Origin: Thioclava sediminum
GTDB lineage: Bacteria; Pseudomonadota; Alphaproteobacteria; Rhodobacterales; Rhodobacteraceae
Direction: 5' to 3'
Length of the DNA stretch: 64,000 nucleotides
NCBI RefSeq assembly: GCF_002020355.1
Contig: NZ_MPZV01000002.1
Coordinates: 372,001 to 436,000, forward strand
Shown here: piece after piece, positions 1 through 9,754 of the stretch
How positions within the stretch are numbered: position 1 is the stretch's first letter
How the letters are laid out: every line of letters starts with the position of its first letter
Translations under genes and position numbers: made by a program
The notes under the pieces: model-generated
Seen by the model: only the letters and a program-made list of their open reading frames with translations
Databases searched by the model: none
Told to the model about the DNA's origin: nothing

Positions 1-804
1 CGCGTTGGGCCAGCTTTGCACCGTGACATCCGCGTCGAAGCTGCGCAGCCGCTCTGCCATGCGCAGCGAGTCATCGCTCAGAATCTCCCCCATCGAATGC
101 TGGATCAGCACCGGAGGCGGATCGGGGAACTCCGCGAAAAGCGGCGAAAAGCGCGGATCGGCCGCGTCATGCCCGCGCAGAACCATCTCGCAAGTATCGC
201 CAAGCCGCTCCACAGGCAGCATCGCATCCTTCGCGGCATTGACGCGGAGGCTCTCGCCCGAACAGGTCAGGTCCGTCCACGGGCAGAAGGTAATCGCCCC
301 GGCAGGCGGCGTGCCGCGCTGGCACAGCACGCTCAGAAGCGCCAGTGTCAGACCGCCCCCCGCGCTGTCGCCCGCGATCACGATCGCGTTCGGGTTGTAC
401 CCCATCTCCACCAGCGCATCGAAAGCTGCGGTCGCATCCTCGAGCGCCGCACCGACCGGCGCCTCGGGCGCAAGCCGGTAATCCGGCACGACCACCTCGA
501 GACCGCTCAGCTTCGCCAAGCGCCCCGCGAGCCCGCGATACATCCAAGGGGAACCGGTGACATAACCGCCGCCATGAAGATAGAGAATTATCCGCCCTAC
601 CGAGGACCGCCCCGCGCGCAGCGACAGCGCATTGCGCCCGGCCAGCTTGGTCGGCAGACGGCAAAGCCCGGTGGGCTCGCGCACGACCCAACTGGCCAAT
701 CTCTCCGTCGCGCGCCGCGTTTGCGCAGCCCCGTGGAACCGTCGCACCATCGGTTTCGCGATGCTGCGCAGCCAAAGATTGAGAAAGACCAGCCGGATCG
801 ACAT
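1..804 (-). CDS. alpha/beta hydrolase, hormone-sensitive-lipase family (3' end cut by window edge)
   Basis: This gene is read leftward and runs off the window; 268 residues are visible with no stop. It carries the HSL-family oxyanion motif HGGG (residues 77-80) and the nucleophile elbow GDSAGG (145-150, Ser147), with a DYRLAPE segment between them (about 108-114). Family members are cytoplasmic esterases or lipases acting on short acyl esters; the substrate here is unknown. The catalytic Asp and His should lie near or beyond the truncated end. The ATG is one base after the gshB stop, so it is probably co-transcribed with gshB, although no functional link is evident. Confidence 0.85.
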   Translation of the reverse strand, partial: MSIRLVFLNLWLRSIAKPMVRRFHGAAQTRRATERLASWVVREPTGLCRLPTKLAGRNALSLRAGRSSVGRIILYLHGGGYVTGSPWMYRGLAGRLAKLSGLEVVVPDYRLAPEAPVGAALEDATAAFDALVEMGYNPNAIVIAGDSAGGGLTLALLSVLCQRGTPPAGAITFCPWTDLTCSGESLRVNAAKDAMLPVERLGDTCEMVLRGHDAADPRFSPLFAEFPDPPPVLIQHSMGEILSDDSLRMAERLRSFDADVTVQSWPNA

Positions 805-805
805 A

Positions 806-1747
806 TCAGCTCCGTTTCGCTTCGATCGCCTCCCAGATGCGGGCGGTGATATTCACGCCGTCGAACCGCTCAAGCTCCTGAATGCCCGTCGGCGAGGTGA
901 CGTTAATCTCGGTCAGCCAGTCGCCGATCACGTCGATGCCGACGAAGATCTGCCCCTTCTCACGCAGATACGGGCCGATCCGCTCGCAGATTTCGCGATC
1001 ACGCGCGGTCAGCTCGACTTTCTCGGGCCGTCCACCGACATGCATGTTCGACCGCGTCTCGCCCGCCGCCGGCACTCGGTTGATCGCGCCCACCGGCTCG
1101 CCATCGACGAGAATGATCCGCTTGTCGCCCTTCGAGACGGCAGGCAGGAATTTCTGCGCGATCAGAGGCTCGTTGTTGATGCCGATGAACAGCTCGTGCA
1201 GCGACGACAGGTTTCGATCGTTCGGATCGAGCCGGAAGACCCCCGCCCCGCCATTACCGTAGAGCGGCTTGAGAATGATATCGCCGTGCTCCGCCTTGAA
1301 GGCACGAATGGCCTCCAGATCGCGCGCGATCAATGTCGGCGGCGTCAGGTCAGGGAAATCCAGAACGAGAAGCTTCTCGGGCGAATTCCGGACCCAGAAC
1401 GGATCGTTGACGACCAGCGTCTCAGGATGGATCCGCTCCAGCAGATGGGTCGTCGTGATATAGCCCATATCGAAGGGCGGGTCCTGCCGCAGCCAAACCA
1501 CATCCCAGTCGCCCAGATCGATCTCGGTCTCTTCGCCCAGCGTGAAGTGGTTGCCCTTCTCACGCCGCACCACCAGAGGCCAGCCACGTGCATATACGTG
1601 CCCCTCACGGTAGATCAGGCGATCCGGCGTGTAGTAGAAAAGCTCGTGCCCACGCGCCTGCGCCTCTTCGGCGATCCTAAACGTGCTGTCAGCCTCGATA
1701 TTGACCGCTTCGATCGGATCCATCTGGATCGCAACTTTCAATCCCAT
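806..1747 (-). CDS. gshB: glutathione synthase
   Basis: Prokaryotic-type glutathione synthetase, 313 aa, the usual length. It joins gamma-glutamylcysteine and glycine with ATP in the cytosol. The N-terminal [13 protein letters not shown] segment, the central [11 protein letters not shown] region and the ATP-grasp stretch [15 protein letters not shown] are typical of GshB. The ATG at 1747 is preferred over an upstream in-frame ATG at 1771 because it has AGGGGG eight bases before it and begins exactly where the family's conserved region begins. The gene order rsmI-yraN-gshB on one strand is, from memory, recurrent in Rhodobacteraceae. Confidence 0.96.
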   Translation of the reverse strand: MGLKVAIQMDPIEAVNIEADSTFRIAEEAQARGHELFYYTPDRLIYREGHVYARGWPLVVRREKGNHFTLGEETEIDLGDWDVVWLRQDPPFDMGYITTTHLLERIHPETLVVNDPFWVRNSPEKLLVLDFPDLTPPTLIARDLEAIRAFKAEHGDIILKPLYGNGGAGVFRLDPNDRNLSSLHELFIGINNEPLIAQKFLPAVSKGDKRIILVDGEPVGAINRVPAAGETRSNMHVGGRPEKVELTARDREICERIGPYLREKGQIFVGIDVIGDWLTEINVTSPTGIQELERFDGVNITARIWEAIEAKRS

Positions 1748-1820
1748 CCGCGCCCCCTCATTAGACTGCAATCTTGATGCAATGTGGCGCGTCTGGATGC
1801 AACCTCAACCCACGGGCCGG

Positions 1821-2186
1821 TCACATTCCGAAATAGGCGTTCTCCAGCACCTTGATCTCCCCGATCTCATTGACCAGAGCGAGATCGAACCGGACCTTGC
1901 GATTGCAGTTTGCCGGAGCGGGATGTCGCATCAGGTATTCTTCGACCGAAATGCATATCCGGCGCATCTGGCGCTGCGAGAGACGTTCCGCGGCGCGGGC
2001 ATGGCTGCGCGATTTCTTCACCTCGACGAAGATCAGGGTATCGCCATCGCGGGCGATCAGATCGATTTCACCGCCATATTTGCCCCGCCAACGATGTTCC
2101 GAGACCGCGCGCCCTGCCCGCTCGTAATGCAGCATCACCTGCTCTTCGGCGGCGAGACCCGAATGATACGACAGCGATCCACTCAT
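1821..2186 (-). CDS. yraN: YraN/UPF0102 family nuclease-like protein
   Basis: A 121-aa protein with the UPF0102 core: GLAAEE near the N terminus, a GGEIDLIARDGDTLIFVEVK segment with the D-x(n)-E-V-K arrangement of the restriction-endonuclease-like fold, and a C-terminal VRFDLALV strand. The family is predicted to act on nucleic acid (Holliday-junction-resolvase-related fold) but has no settled role. Its ATG overlaps the end of rsmI by four bases, so the two are translationally coupled, a pairing seen widely in bacteria. Confidence 0.92.
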   Translation of the reverse strand: MSGSLSYHSGLAAEEQVMLHYERAGRAVSEHRWRGKYGGEIDLIARDGDTLIFVEVKKSRSHARAAERLSQRQMRRICISVEEYLMRHPAPANCNRKVRFDLALVNEIGEIKVLENAYFGM

Positions 2187-3088
2187 CTCTTTTTCTCCAT
2201 GGCCAGAGCAGCCTGATAGACCTTGCGCCGCGGCAACCCGGTCGCCCCTGCGACGGCATCGACCGCGTCGCGAAGCGACTCCCGATCAAGCGCGGCGCTC
2301 AACCGCCGTTCCAGCTCCGCGTCGTCGATCTCGACCGCGTGCGGCCTGTCGACCACGACGACGATCTCGCCCTTGATCGGCGCCTCGACCACGCTTTCCG
2401 CAAGCTCTTCCAGGGTGCCCCGGCGGACCTCTTCGAAGCGTTTCGTCAACTCCCGGCACAGCGCCGCTTGTCTCTCTTTTCCCAGACTATGGGCCGCGTC
2501 AGCTAACATTTCCCTAATGCGTTTGGGGCTTTCATAGAAAACCAGCGTCGCCGGAATTTCCTTGAACTCCGCGAGCCAGTTGCGCCGCGCGCCTTTGCTG
2601 TTCGGCGCGAACCCCGCGAAGAGGAAGCGATCCGTCGGCAGGCCCGACAGGGTCAGCGCCGTCAGCACCGCCGAGGGGCCCGGTGCGCTATAGAGCGGCA
2701 GCCCGGCCTCGATCACCGCGCGGCCAAGCTGATAGCCCGGATCCGCGACCAGTGGCGTCCCCGCCTCGGATGCGTAGACCACCGATTTCCCCGCCTCCAG
2801 GGCTGCGAGGATTTTCGGGCGCATCGCGGCGCCGTTATGGTCGTGATAGGCGAGCACCTGTCGCCCGTTCAGCGGCACGCCGTGGATCTCCATCAGGTGC
2901 CGCAGGCTGCGCGTATCCTCGGCCGCCAGAACGTCGGCTGCGCGCAGCATGTCGAGGGCGCGCAAGGTGATGTCGCGGGCGGCTCCGATGGGTGTGGCAA
3001 TGAAATGAAGCCCCGGGCTTAACGGCGCCGGAACACTCCTGGTTCCCTTATTTTCCGCGTTTGCATCAGATACAACACCCTCGCCCAT
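2183..3088 (-). CDS. rsmI: 16S rRNA (cytidine1402-2'-O)-methyltransferase
   Basis: RsmI methylates the ribose of C1402 in the ribosomal P site using SAM. The protein shows the tetrapyrrole-methylase-fold signature: FIATPIGAARDITLRALDML, AAEDTRSLRHL, SEAGTPLVADPG, PGPSAVLTALTLSGLP and FYESPKRI. The start is uncertain: GTG 3103 and ATG 3100 are in frame, but ATG 3088 has a GAGGCGGG Shine-Dalgarno just upstream and the conserved region starts well inside. It heads the leftward rsmI-yraN pair and is divergent from the LpoA-like gene. Confidence 0.95.
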   Translation of the reverse strand: MGEGVVSDANAENKGTRSVPAPLSPGLHFIATPIGAARDITLRALDMLRAADVLAAEDTRSLRHLMEIHGVPLNGRQVLAYHDHNGAAMRPKILAALEAGKSVVYASEAGTPLVADPGYQLGRAVIEAGLPLYSAPGPSAVLTALTLSGLPTDRFLFAGFAPNSKGARRNWLAEFKEIPATLVFYESPKRIREMLADAAHSLGKERQAALCRELTKRFEEVRRGTLEELAESVVEAPIKGEIVVVVDRPHAVEIDDAELERRLSAALDRESLRDAVDAVAGATGLPRRKVYQAALAMEKKR

Positions 3089-3222
3089 CGCCCGCCTCAT
3101 CACTTGTGTGGAACGTTTACTTCACGCCTGCTTGTGCGTAGTCTCGAACGCGTCATTTCCTCGCGGTTCGCAGGCGTTGCTTCAGTGCCCGGACCGGACG
3201 CCAACGCCCAAAAGGACGTATC

Positions 3223-4398
3223 ATGTTTAATCTCATTCGTAACCCCCGCGCCCTCGCCGCGCGAATCGCAGCCCTCCTCGCATTGGTCTGGCTTGCGGCC
3301 TGTCAGCCGGGGCCGATGGGCAATTCCGGTCAGAAGATCGACACCAGCGCACCGGTCAAGGTCGCGCTTCTGGTTCCGGCCGGGTCCGGCAACGCTGGCG
3401 ACGAGACGCTCGCGCGGGCGCTGCAGAATGCGGCAAATCTCGCGATTCAGGATCTGCAAGGCGCACGGATCGACCTGCAGGTCTACAACACCGCCGGCAA
3501 TCCGCAGCAAGCGGCCGCGATGGCCACCAAGGCCGCCGACGAGGGCGCCAAGATCATCCTCGGCCCGGTCTATGCGCAATCGGCGAATGCCGCAGGTCTT
3601 GCGGTCGCCTCGCGCAACATCAACGTGCTTGCGTTTTCGAACAACACCAACGTCGCGGGCGGCAACGTCTTCGTGCTCGGCCCGACCTTCCAGAACACCG
3701 CCAACCGCCTCGTGAGCTTCGCGACACGTCAGGGCAAGAAGCGGATCATGGTCGTGCATGAGCAGACCACTGCGGGCGAGATCGGCGCACAGGCGATCCA
3801 GACCGCGGTCGCACGCTCGGGCGCTTCGCTCGCAGGCGTGGCCTCCTACCCGTTCTCGCAGCAGGGCGTGGTCGATGCGACGCCGCAGATCGCAAGCCGC
3901 GTGAAGTCCGGTGACGTCGATGCGCTGTTCCTGACGGCCGATACCGCAGGCGCGCTGCCGCTGCTCACGCAGCTGATGGGCGAGCAAGGCGTGACCCCGC
4001 AGATGACGCAATATATCGGCCTGACCCGCTGGGACATTCCGCCGGCGACGCTGTCGCTGCCGGGCACCCAGGGCGGCTGGTTCGCCGAGCCCGATCCGGC
4101 ACTGCAACAGCAGTTCGTCTCGCGCTACAGCGCCGCTTACGGCCAAGCGCCCCACCCGATCGCAGGCCTCGCCTATGACGGGATCGCGGCCATCGGCGCG
4201 CTGGTGAAGTCCGGCAATCCGAGCGCGCTGACCAAGCAGGGCCTGACCCAGCGTTCGGGCTTCGTGGGCGTCAACGGCGTCTTCCGCTTCCTGCCCGACG
4301 GCACCAACGAACGGGCGCTCGCCGTGGCGCAGGTCCGCAACGGACAGGCGGTCGTGATCGACCCGGCGCCGCGCAACTTCGGCGGCTTCGGGTTCTGA
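3223..4398 (+). CDS. penicillin-binding protein activator, LpoA-like lipoprotein
   Basis: A 391-aa predicted lipoprotein with a basic N terminus, a hydrophobic segment and a lipobox ending LAAC at Cys27. The mature part is a type 1 periplasmic-binding-protein fold (KVALLVPAGSG start; GAKIILGPVYAQS; GKKRIMVVHEQ; VDALFLTAD; AGLAYDGIAAIGALV). In gammaproteobacteria LpoA activates the peptidoglycan synthase PBP1A from the outer membrane. Alphaproteobacterial homologues have the C-terminal binding-protein-like domain without the N-terminal TPR half, as here. The function is therefore inferred from family and from rsmI adjacency, which matches the rsmI-yraN-lpoA neighbourhood of enterics. Confidence 0.85.
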   Translation: MFNLIRNPRALAARIAALLALVWLAACQPGPMGNSGQKIDTSAPVKVALLVPAGSGNAGDETLARALQNAANLAIQDLQGARIDLQVYNTAGNPQQAAAMATKAADEGAKIILGPVYAQSANAAGLAVASRNINVLAFSNNTNVAGGNVFVLGPTFQNTANRLVSFATRQGKKRIMVVHEQTTAGEIGAQAIQTAVARSGASLAGVASYPFSQQGVVDATPQIASRVKSGDVDALFLTADTAGALPLLTQLMGEQGVTPQMTQYIGLTRWDIPPATLSLPGTQGGWFAEPDPALQQQFVSRYSAAYGQAPHPIAGLAYDGIAAIGALVKSGNPSALTKQGLTQRSGFVGVNGVFRFLPDGTNERALAVAQVRNGQAVVIDPAPRNFGGFGF

Positions 4399-4447
4399 CC
4401 CGGACCGCCTTCAAACGAAAGGGCCCGTCAAGGGACAAGACTGCGCA

Positions 4448-7219
4448 GTGACCAGCATGACAGACCCCGCCCCGGCATCGACCGGGGCGCCCCTCCTTCT
4501 AAATCAACAGCGTTTGTTCGAGGCGCTCGACGCAGCGACCTCAGACATGCGCGACCCGAAGGACATCCGGGCCGCTACGGTGACCTTCCTCTCCGAGGAA
4601 CGCCGCGCCGCTGCCGCCGCGATCGAGGCCGATTTCGAAACCCATCCGCGCGCCGCGCGCGACACGGTCGAAGCCTATGCCCAGATGACCGACGGAATCG
4701 TCCGCTCGGTGCTGCGCATCGCGACGCAGCGTCTGCACCCCAGCGGCATCCGTACCGAGGCGGAGCGTTTCGCGGTGCTCGCCGTGGGCGGGTATGGCCG
4801 GGCCGAGATGGCACCGCATTCCGATGTCGATCTGCTGTTTCTCACCCCCTACAAGGTCACCCCCTGGGCCGAGAGCGTCATCGAGTCGATGCTCTACATG
4901 CTCTGGGATCTGAAGCTGAAGGTGGGGCATTCGTCCCGCACGCTCGACGACTGCATCCGGCTCGGGCGCGAGGACATCACGATCCGCACCGCCCTTCTCG
5001 AACATCGCTGCGTGGGCGGCGACGAGAAGCTGGCCGAGGCGCTGTCGCTCCGGCTTCGTCACGATCTCTTCGAGGGCAGCGAGGCCGAGTTCATCGAGGC
5101 CAAGCTGGAGGAACGCTCGCAGCGCCACCGCCGTCAGGGCGGGCAGCGTTACGTGCTCGAACCCAATGTGAAAGAGGGCAAGGGGGGCTTGCGCGACCTG
5201 CAGACCCTCTACTGGATCGGCAAATATATCCATCACGTGGGCCGCGCCCGCGAATTGATGAAGATCGGCGCCTTCTCCCCCGAGGAATACGAAACCTTCC
5301 ACGAGGCCGAGAATTACCTCTGGGCGGTGCGCTGCCACCTGCATCTGATCTCGGGCCGCGCCTCGGATCAGCTGACCTTCGACATGCAGGTCGAAGTGGC
5401 TGAGCGCATGGGCTATCGCGATCTGGCGGGCCGCCGCGCGGTCGAGGTCTTCATGCAGGATTACTTCCGCCACGCGACCGCCGTGGGCGACGTGACCCGC
5501 ATCTTCCTGACCAAGCTCGAAGCGCAGCACGTGAAAAGCGCGCCGATGCTGCAGCGGATTTTCCGCAGGCGGCGCAAGCTGAAAGCCCCCTATTGCGAAG
5601 AGAACGGGCGCATAAATGTCGCCGACGAGAAGGCGTTCCTCTCCGATCCGGTGAACCTGCTGCGGCTGTTCGAGGAAGGGCTGCGCTCGGGGATGCTGAT
5701 CCACCCCGACGCGATGCGGCTTGTTTCGGCCAATCTCGACCTGATCGACGACAAGGTGCGCAATAACCGCGAGGCGCAGCGCATCTTCCTCGATCTGCTG
5801 CTAAAGCACGGCAACCCGGAACGCGCGCTGCGGCGGATGAACGAGCTGGGCGTGCTGGCCGCCTTCATCCCGGAATTCGAGCCGATCGTCGCGATGATGC
5901 AGTTCAACATGTATCACAGCTACACGGTGGACGAGCACACGATTCAGGTCGTCTCGACGCTCGCGCAGATCGAGCGCGGCGAGTTGGTCGAGGATCTGCC
6001 GCTGTCGTCGCACATCCTCGAAGAAGGCATCAATCGCAAGGTTCTCTACGTCGCGCTGCTGGTGCATGACATCGGCAAGGGACGGCCCGAGGACCACTCG
6101 ATCCTCGGTGCGAAGATCGCCCGCAAGGTCGCGCCGCGGCTGGGGCTGAATCAGGAGGATTCCGAGACCGTCGAATGGCTGGTGCGCCACCACCTTCTGA
6201 TGTCCGACGTGGCGCAGAAACGCGATCTCTCGGACCCGCGCACGATCCGCGATTTCGCCAAGCGCGTGAAGTCGCGCAAGCGGCTCGACCTGCTGACAGT
6301 GCTGACCGTCTGCGACATTCGCGGCGTCGGCCCGAATGTCTGGAACAACTGGAAAGCCACGCTGCTGCGCAAGCTGCATTCCGAGACCGCGATGGCGCTT
6401 GAGCACGGGCTGGAAGCGGTCAATCGCGAGCAGCGCACCGACGAGGCCAAGCGTGCCTTGCGCGAGGTGCTGGAGGCGGATGACAACTGGGACAAGGCAC
6501 AAATCCGCGCCGAGCTGGCCCGGCACTACGCGCCCTATTGGCAGGCGCTCGCCACCATCAATCACGAGATCTTCGCGCGGCTCCTGCGCGATCTGGGCGA
6601 TGACGAAATCCGTATCGACCTGCATCCCGACGACGATCACGACGCGACCCGCGTGAGCTTCGCGCTGGCCGATCACCCCGGCATCTTCTCGCGGCTCTCC
6701 GGCGCGCTGGCGCTGGTCGGCGCGAATGTGGTCGACGCGCGCACCTATACCTCGAAGGACGGCTATGCGACCGCCGTCTTCTGGGTGCAGGATGCCGAGG
6801 GTCACCCCTATGAGGCCTCGAAACTGACCCGTCTGCGCGGCATGATCGAGAAGACGCTGAAAGGCGAGGTCGTCGCCCGCGAGGCGCTCAAGGATCGCGA
6901 CAAGCTCAAGAAGCGTGAGCGCGAGTTCAAGTTCCCGACCCATATCACCATCGACAACGAGGGATCGGATATCTACACGATCATCGAAGTCGATACCCGC
7001 GACCGGCCCGGCCTCCTCTACGACCTGACCCGTGCGTTGGCGTCGAACAATATCTCGATCTCCTCGGCGGTGATCGCCACCTATGGCGCGCAGGTCGTGG
7101 ACAGCTTCTATGTGAAAGACATGTTCGGCCTGAAACTGCATTCCAAACCCCGCCAGGAAGCGCTCGAGAAGAAGCTGATGGACGCCATCGCGTCGGGCGC
7201 GAAACGGGCGGGCAACTAA
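4448..7219 (+). CDS. glnD: bifunctional [protein-PII] uridylyltransferase/uridylyl-removing enzyme
   Basis: GlnD senses glutamine and adds or removes UMP on PII proteins, setting nitrogen regulation. Domains in order: nucleotidyltransferase with GGYGRAEMAPHSDVDLLFL (about 114-132), helical PII-UTase region, HD hydrolase domain with DEHTIQ and HDIGKGRPEDHS (about 495-550), and two C-terminal ACT domains (VSFALADHPGIFSRLSGAL and EVDTRDRPGLLYDLTRAL). At 923 aa it is full length. The start is GTG 4448 (AGGGA 12 bases upstream) or ATG 4457. The stop lies one base before murJ. Confidence 0.97.
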   Translation: MTSMTDPAPASTGAPLLLNQQRLFEALDAATSDMRDPKDIRAATVTFLSEERRAAAAAIEADFETHPRAARDTVEAYAQMTDGIVRSVLRIATQRLHPSGIRTEAERFAVLAVGGYGRAEMAPHSDVDLLFLTPYKVTPWAESVIESMLYMLWDLKLKVGHSSRTLDDCIRLGREDITIRTALLEHRCVGGDEKLAEALSLRLRHDLFEGSEAEFIEAKLEERSQRHRRQGGQRYVLEPNVKEGKGGLRDLQTLYWIGKYIHHVGRARELMKIGAFSPEEYETFHEAENYLWAVRCHLHLISGRASDQLTFDMQVEVAERMGYRDLAGRRAVEVFMQDYFRHATAVGDVTRIFLTKLEAQHVKSAPMLQRIFRRRRKLKAPYCEENGRINVADEKAFLSDPVNLLRLFEEGLRSGMLIHPDAMRLVSANLDLIDDKVRNNREAQRIFLDLLLKHGNPERALRRMNELGVLAAFIPEFEPIVAMMQFNMYHSYTVDEHTIQVVSTLAQIERGELVEDLPLSSHILEEGINRKVLYVALLVHDIGKGRPEDHSILGAKIARKVAPRLGLNQEDSETVEWLVRHHLLMSDVAQKRDLSDPRTIRDFAKRVKSRKRLDLLTVLTVCDIRGVGPNVWNNWKATLLRKLHSETAMALEHGLEAVNREQRTDEAKRALREVLEADDNWDKAQIRAELARHYAPYWQALATINHEIFARLLRDLGDDEIRIDLHPDDDHDATRVSFALADHPGIFSRLSGALALVGANVVDARTYTSKDGYATAVFWVQDAEGHPYEASKLTRLRGMIEKTLKGEVVAREALKDRDKLKKREREFKFPTHITIDNEGSDIYTIIEVDTRDRPGLLYDLTRALASNNISISSAVIATYGAQVVDSFYVKDMFGLKLHSKPRQEALEKKLMDAIASGAKRAGN

Positions 7220-7220
7220 T

Positions 7221-8774
7221 ATGAAACCAATCCGGCTGGTGCGCGGCTTCCTCACGGTGGGCGGCTGGACCATGGCGAGCCGCGTCCTCGGTTTTGCGCG
7301 CGACATGATGATCGCAGCCTACCTGGGTGCGGGTCCGGTGGCCGAGGCCTTCCTCGTGGCCTTCTCGCTTCCCAACCTGTTCCGCCGCTTCTTCGCGGAA
7401 GGTGCGTTCAACACCGCCTTCATCCCGATCTTCTCGAAGAAGCTGGAGGGCGGAGAGAACGCGCAGGGCTTCGCACGCGAGGCGATGGGGGGATTGGCCT
7501 CTGTGCTGATCTTGCTGACGCTGGTGGCCTCGGCGGCGATGCCGTGGCTGGTGCTGGCGATGGCCTCGGGTTTCGCGGGCGATGAGCGATTCACGATCGC
7601 CACAACTTATGGCCGGATCGCCTTTCCCTACATCCTCTTCATCTCGCTCAGCGCGCTTCTGTCGGGCGTGCTGAACGCGGCGGGGCATTTCGCAGCCGCG
7701 GCCGCAGCGCCGGTGCTGCTGAACGTGACCTTCGTGATCGCGATGCTCATGGCCGATCAGGCAGGCTGGCCGGTGGGCGATGCGCTGGCTTGGGCCGTGC
7801 CGGTCGCGGGCGTGGCGCAACTTGTGCTCGTCTGGGTCGCGGCATGGCGTGCCGGCTTCAAGATCGTCCCGAAGCGCCCGCGCCTTTCGCCCGACATGAA
7901 ACGCCTTGTCCGCATCGCGATCCCGGCAATGCTGGCGGGTGGCGTGGTCCAGATCAACCTGCTGGTGGGCCGTCAGGTCGCCTCGCATTTCGACGGCGCC
8001 ATCGCGTGGCTGAACTATGCCGACCGGCTCTATCAGCTACCGCTGGGCGTGGTGGGGATCGCGATCGGCGTGGTGCTGCTGCCCGACCTGTCTCGCCGCT
8101 TGCGCGGGGGCGACACGGCCGGCAGCCGCTATTCCTTCTCGCGCGCAGGCGAGTTCGCGCTCCTCTTCACCGTCGGCCCCGCCGTGGCGCTTCTGGTTGC
8201 GGCCCAGCCCATCGTCTCGGTCCTGTTCGAGCGCGGCCAGTTCACCCATGAGGACACGATCGCCACCGCCTGGGCCACAGCGATCTACGGGCTCGGCCTG
8301 CCCGCCTTCGTGCTGCAGAAAGTGCTGCAGCCTTTGTATTTCGCCCGCGAGAACACCCGCACGCCGTTCAACTACGCGCTGGTCGCGATGGTGGTGAACG
8401 CGGTGCTGGCGATCGGGCTGTCCTTCGTGATCGGCTATCTCGCGGCGGCTGTCGGCACGACGCTCGCCGCCTGGGCGATGGTCGCGCAGCTCTGGCTCGG
8501 CGCGCGTCCGATGGGCGAGGCCGCGAGCTTCGATCACCGTTTCTACCGCCGCCTGCCCCGCATCGTGATCGCGGCGCTGGTGATGGGGGCTGCGATCTGG
8601 GCGGTAACCTGGGCGGTGCCGGGCGTGTTCGCCGTGCCGGGCCTACGCGCGCTGGCGCTGCTGGGGCTCGTGCTGTTCGGCATGGTCGTCTATTTCGGCA
8701 CGGCTATCGCTATCGGAGCGATGCATATGGCCGATCTGAAAGGTGCGATGCGCCGCGGTCCGGGCGGGGCGTAA
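7221..8774 (+). CDS. murJ: lipid II flippase MurJ
   Basis: A 517-aa polytopic membrane protein of the MviN/MurJ (MOP superfamily) type, with about 14 predicted membrane segments. It moves the peptidoglycan precursor lipid II across the inner membrane. Family hallmarks are SRVLGFARDMMIAAYLGAG near the N terminus, FRRFFAEGAFNTAFIP, and the YADRLYQLPLGVVGIAIG segment in the middle. It directly follows glnD with a one-base gap, implying one transcript. Its stop codon abuts the 135-bp foldback repeat. Confidence 0.97.
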   Translation: MKPIRLVRGFLTVGGWTMASRVLGFARDMMIAAYLGAGPVAEAFLVAFSLPNLFRRFFAEGAFNTAFIPIFSKKLEGGENAQGFAREAMGGLASVLILLTLVASAAMPWLVLAMASGFAGDERFTIATTYGRIAFPYILFISLSALLSGVLNAAGHFAAAAAAPVLLNVTFVIAMLMADQAGWPVGDALAWAVPVAGVAQLVLVWVAAWRAGFKIVPKRPRLSPDMKRLVRIAIPAMLAGGVVQINLLVGRQVASHFDGAIAWLNYADRLYQLPLGVVGIAIGVVLLPDLSRRLRGGDTAGSRYSFSRAGEFALLFTVGPAVALLVAAQPIVSVLFERGQFTHEDTIATAWATAIYGLGLPAFVLQKVLQPLYFARENTRTPFNYALVAMVVNAVLAIGLSFVIGYLAAAVGTTLAAWAMVAQLWLGARPMGEAASFDHRFYRRLPRIVIAALVMGAAIWAVTWAVPGVFAVPGLRALALLGLVLFGMVVYFGTAIAIGAMHMADLKGAMRRGPGGA

Positions 8775-8909
8775 GGGCCGCGCCCGACCCTCGGGTGGGC
8801 GCGCCGAACCGCTGGTGGCTAGGCACTTTATCTCTCAAGCCCGTGTGTCATCCGTGCCTGCACCGACATCGCCAATGCGCCCTCCCCTCGGGAGGGTCGG
8901 GCGCGGCCC
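8775..8909. repeat. 135-bp intergenic foldback repeat, copy 1
   Basis: The element begins immediately after the murJ stop and ends 28 bases before the stop of the convergent rhomboid-like gene. Its ends are perfect 17-bp inverted repeats (8775-8791, gggccgcgcccgaccct, against 8893-8909), followed inward by a second arm pair with one mismatch (GGGTGGGCGC / GCGCCCTCCC). A second copy of the same 135-bp length and clear sequence similarity lies in opposite orientation at 43009-43143. It resembles a MITE or a dispersed foldback element that may act as a two-way terminator. It has no coding capacity of its own. Confidence 0.85.
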
Positions 8910-8937
8910 GGGGCTGGTCGCCCCGAGCCAGGAAGGC

Positions 8938-9624
8938 TCACCGCCGCCGCAGCCGCTGCAAGGTCCGTTGCATCCCGCCGGGCGCCACGAAGAAGCTCAG
9001 CACGAAGCCCGCGACGAAGCCCACGATATCCGCGATCCAGTCGGGCCGCGCGCCGAAGATCATCGCGAAGATCAGTTGGATGCCCATCAGCGCCCCGATC
9101 AACGAAAACGCCCGCAGCTGGTTCGCATTCTCCTGCCCCAACCGCGTCCACAAGATCCACGTGAAGGCCCCGATCAGCCCGTAATCGCCCGGATAGCCGC
9201 CATAGAGCCCGATCTGCGTAAACGGCAGCGCCGCATAGACCAGCGCGCCAAGGATCGTCGCGCCGAAGAACACGATCGCCACGGCGAGGCCCGAGAAGAT
9301 CTCCCCCACCATCTTGCCCAGCGCCAAGAGGAACACGAGCACGAAGATCGCCTGCGTCACCGAGGCGTTCACGAAAGGATAGGTCAGGATCCGCATCATC
9401 TGCTCCGGCGGATATTGACCGGTTTCGAACATTGCGCGCATCACCTGCGGCGAGAAGGCGAATTTCTGCAGCGCGTCGAGCCGCCAGCCCGCCGCCTGCG
9501 CCCCGCCGATCAGCCCCGACTGGCCCATCGCGAAGAACAGCTCCGTCGCGATGATCGGCAGCGCCAGAAGCCAGACCACGGGCGGCAGCGGGTTCATCGG
9601 GTGTTCGTCATAGCCGTCGCGCAT
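8938..9624 (-). CDS. rhomboid-like membrane protein, probably without protease activity
   Basis: A 228-aa protein with about six hydrophobic segments and the size and topology of bacterial rhomboids. The catalytic residues of active rhomboids appear to be missing: the GxSG motif is replaced by GDYGLIGAF (146-154), and the last helix reads [12 protein letters not shown] without the catalytic His. It is therefore best read as a rhomboid-family pseudoprotease. Its gene lies between murJ (convergent, separated by the foldback repeat) and trpS (divergent), an arrangement I recall from other Rhodobacteraceae. An internal ATG at 9597 is an alternative start. Confidence 0.8.
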   Translation of the reverse strand: MRDGYDEHPMNPLPPVVWLLALPIIATELFFAMGQSGLIGGAQAAGWRLDALQKFAFSPQVMRAMFETGQYPPEQMMRILTYPFVNASVTQAIFVLVFLLALGKMVGEIFSGLAVAIVFFGATILGALVYAALPFTQIGLYGGYPGDYGLIGAFTWILWTRLGQENANQLRAFSLIGALMGIQLIFAMIFGARPDWIADIVGFVAGFVLSFFVAPGGMQRTLQRLRRR

Positions 9625-9754
9625 GTCTCGCCTCTCCTGCTCACGGGCTCAGTTGCGCCCTTTGCGCTTTAGCGATAAGCGAGCGGAGAGCGGATTTCCA
9701 CCCCGGGAGATCCTCAATGGCGGGCTTCCACCCCCCGCAGATCAGGAGCATCAG

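Noticed and set aside
167-775. 202-codon minus-strand frame with a stop inside the window
   Set aside because: Out-of-frame shadow of the HSL-type hydrolase, whose true frame carries HGGG and GDSAGG and runs off the left edge.
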